In this document: positions 60,671 through 64,000 of the stretch, one piece after another | How the letters are laid out: each line of letters begins with the position of its first letter | How positions within the stretch are numbered: position 1 is the stretch's first letter | From: [Actinomadura] parvosata subsp. kistnae | GTDB lineage: Bacteria > Actinomycetota > Actinomycetes > Streptosporangiales > Streptosporangiaceae | Length of the DNA: 64,000 bases | Assembly: GCF_900323885.1 (NCBI RefSeq) | Contig: NZ_OOHJ01000018.1 | Coordinates: forward strand, 62,001-126,000 | Direction: 5' to 3' | Notes under the pieces: model-generated | Seen by the model: only the letters and a program-made list of their open reading frames with translations | What the model was told of the DNA's origin: nothing | Database searches by the model: none | Position numbers and translations under genes: made by a program

Positions 60671-61981
60671 ATGAGGCTGTCCTACGCCCGCGAGCTCGAC
60701 GAGTACCCGACCGGCGCCCGCCGCATGAAGATCCTCACGATGGCCGTGCTGGCCATCCTCATCGGCTCCTACGAAGGGCAGATCGCGCCCGTCGTTCCCC
60801 TGCTGCTCAAAGACCTCGACATGACGCTGACCACGTACGGCGCCGTGTCCGGCGCGGCGGCCGTGGCCGGGGCCATCGCCTCCATCCTGGGCGGCCGGCT
60901 CACCGACCGGCTCGGCCGGGTGCGGCTGCTGATCCCCCTCATGGCGCTGACCGCCGTCTGCTGCTTCGCCATGACACTCGTGCACAGCCCGCGCGACCTG
61001 CTGATCGCCCGGATCGTGCTGGCGTTCGTCGACGGCGTGGCCATGGCCAGCACCGCGCCGCTCATCCGCGACTTCTCCCCGCGCCTCGGCCGCGCCCAGG
61101 CATTCGGCTTCTGGACGTGGGGCCCCGTCGGGGCCAACTTCCTCGCCGCCGCCGTCGCCGGCTGGACCCTGCCCATCTTCAACGACTCGTGGCGCTCCCA
61201 GTTCGTCATCATGGGCTGCTTCTCGCTGGTCATCTCGGTCGTCATCGCGTTCAACATCGCCGACCTGTCGCCCGAGCTGCGCGCCAGGATCCAGCACACC
61301 GAACGCGCCGCCACCGACGTCGTCGACCTGACCCAGCCCGCCCGCGTGCGCTCCCTGTTCCTGCGGCGCAACATCTGGGCGCACGTCGTCGGCATCTCGC
61401 TGTGGCTCGTGCTCTACATCACGCTGTCGCTGTTCGGCCAGACGATGCTGGTCGGCGCGCTCGGCATCAGCAGCGCCGAAGCCTCCACCATCATGGCCGC
61501 CTTCTGGAGCCTCAACCTGATCACGCTCATCGTGACCGGACGAGTGTCCGACCGCACGCAACTGCGCAAGCCGTTCTGCCTCGGCGGCACCATCTCGGCC
61601 GTGATCGTCACCGCGTACCTGGCCGTCTCGCTCGGCCAGGAAGGCGTCTCCACCGGCACCCTCATGGTGGTCGGCGCGCTGCTCGGCGGCTCACTCGGCG
61701 TGGCCTACGCGCCCTGGATGGCCAACTACTCCGAGGACGCCGAGGACGCCGACCCCCGGCTGCAGGGGACGGCCTGGGGGCTGTTCGGGTTCCTCAGCAA
61801 GGGCATCGCCGTGATCGGGCTGCTGGTCATCCCGCACGTGGTGGAGGCCACGAACTGGCAGACGTGGCTGTTCGTGGCGCTGGGCTGCCTGGTGCTGTTC
61901 GTCCCGGCCATCGTGATGTTCAACGGACCATGGCGGCGCCGCCCCGTTTCGGCGCCGGCGGCGGTGAGCGTGGAAAGCTGA
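60671..61981 (+). CDS. MFS transporter, aromatic/organic-acid importer-like
   Basis: 436 residues, twelve helices. Motif A GGRLTDRLGRVRLLIPL and the second-half loop GRVSDRTQLRKPF. Probably takes up the growth substrate of the CoA cluster: it shares operators with that cluster and lies at its end. The start is preceded by weak GAAAGG. Followed by two hairpins. Confidence 0.92.
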   Translation: MRLSYARELDEYPTGARRMKILTMAVLAILIGSYEGQIAPVVPLLLKDLDMTLTTYGAVSGAAAVAGAIASILGGRLTDRLGRVRLLIPLMALTAVCCFAMTLVHSPRDLLIARIVLAFVDGVAMASTAPLIRDFSPRLGRAQAFGFWTWGPVGANFLAAAVAGWTLPIFNDSWRSQFVIMGCFSLVISVVIAFNIADLSPELRARIQHTERAATDVVDLTQPARVRSLFLRRNIWAHVVGISLWLVLYITLSLFGQTMLVGALGISSAEASTIMAAFWSLNLITLIVTGRVSDRTQLRKPFCLGGTISAVIVTAYLAVSLGQEGVSTGTLMVVGALLGGSLGVAYAPWMANYSEDAEDADPRLQGTAWGLFGFLSKGIAVIGLLVIPHVVEATNWQTWLFVALGCLVLFVPAIVMFNGPWRRRPVSAPAAVSVES

Positions 61982-62002
61982 TCGGCAGCGGCGAGGACCG
62001 AT

Positions 62003-62029
62003 GGGGCCGGCGACCAGGAAGCCGGCCCC
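62003..62029 (+). terminator. Hairpin terminator after MFS gene
   Basis: Perfect 9-bp stem GGGGCCGGC/GCCGGCCCC with a 9-base loop, 22 bp after the stop codon. Confidence 0.75.
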
Positions 62030-62112
62030 GACCGGACACCAACGTCAGCGCCGAGCGCCCCGCGCCACTCCTGCGTGCGATTCCTGACCACCTATGGAGC
62101 CCTCAAGCACGA

Positions 62113-62143
62113 AACCCATGGACCAGGCCCCGTGAGGGCGTGA
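62113..62143 (-). terminator. Nested hairpin after ettA
   Basis: Perfect 10-bp outer stem AACCCATGGA/TCCATGGGTT with an inner GCCC/GGGC stem. It lies 63 bp beyond the ettA stop on the minus strand and probably ends that transcript. Confidence 0.7.
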
Positions 62144-62205
62144 TCCATGGGTTGTCGCTCGGACTCAGCCGACCCGCCGCGGCGCGGCGCGTCTTCCTCA
62201 GCCGA

Positions 62206-63870
<1,665 letters not shown>

Positions 63871-64000
63871 GCTCTCTAGCTTAGGGGCTCCCGGCCCAGG
63901 CTTCCGCCGCTCCTCCCCACCGCCACCCTTCCGCCCCGGCTACGCCTCCGTTGGCCCCTTGGAAGTACGGCCCCCGCTCCCTCCTCACACACGAAGCAGA

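Overview
The window is chromosomal DNA from a high-GC actinomycete, most likely a Streptosporangiales member such as Nonomuraea (inference). The signs are very high GC with GC-rich third codon positions, frequent GTG/TTG starts, and typical actinobacterial proteins: an Eis-like acetyltransferase, a mycothiol-type DsbA/nitroreductase, a PknB-type kinase with an extracellular tail, truncated haemoglobin GlbO, EttA and a PhoB/HK pair. I see no integrase, transposase, tRNA, rRNA or CRISPR array.

Layout. 0-6 kb: end of a two-component system, a convergent site-2 protease, a DesR-like response regulator, a membrane PP2C phosphatase and eis. 6-10.8 kb: a repeat-rich spacer, rpiB, def, an SDR, an aldehyde dehydrogenase and a mycothiol-type oxidoreductase. 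10.8-18.5 kb: pepN, a Ser/Thr kinase, an unknown gene, a second repeat-rich spacer, a small membrane protein coupled to a DUF5130-like protein, and a NERD protein. 18.6-30.1 kb: a large receptor-like protein (degenerate NTPase-like region, one membrane helix, extracellular type I periplasmic-binding domain), ilvD, a WYL protein, a secreted serine hydrolase, FmdB, GNAT, HNH, prolyl oligopeptidase, AraC and VOC. 30.1-38.8 kb: purU, a PiT phosphate transporter with its DUF47 partner, SDR, DUF523/DUF1722, Nudix, a class A beta-lactamase-like hydrolase, TetR and an aminotransferase. 38.2-45 kb: a coupled membrane gene and TPR gene (both apparently frameshifted), preceded by a 24-residue peptide gene, then an EamA transporter, GNAT, an XRE regulator and a small acidic protein. 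45.3-49.9 kb: MscS, glbO, GH13, MFS and thioesterase. 49.9-62 kb: a CoA-ester catabolic island. 62.2-63.9 kb: ettA.

The island at 49.9-62 kb works as a unit. It encodes a DHA2 exporter, an SDR, a MaoC hydratase, a TetR regulator, an acyl-CoA dehydrogenase, an ADP-forming acyl-CoA synthetase, a small DUF4242 protein, a thiolase-fold protein coupled to a DUF35 partner, a methylmalonyl-CoA-epimerase-like VOC protein and an MFS importer. Its four control regions all carry TTCTAG/CTAGAA palindromes, the only AT-rich islands nearby, so the TetR protein probably represses the whole set.

Two patterns deserve attention. At six loci the end of a gene, usually including its stop codon, is echoed downstream as tandem copies; the clearest is three consecutive 30-bp copies of the last nine codons plus stop of the Nudix gene. 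Separately, a 24-codon ORF with an excellent ribosome-binding site and its own promoter overlaps (GTGA) the start of a TPR regulator-like gene and may be a peptide signal or precursor.
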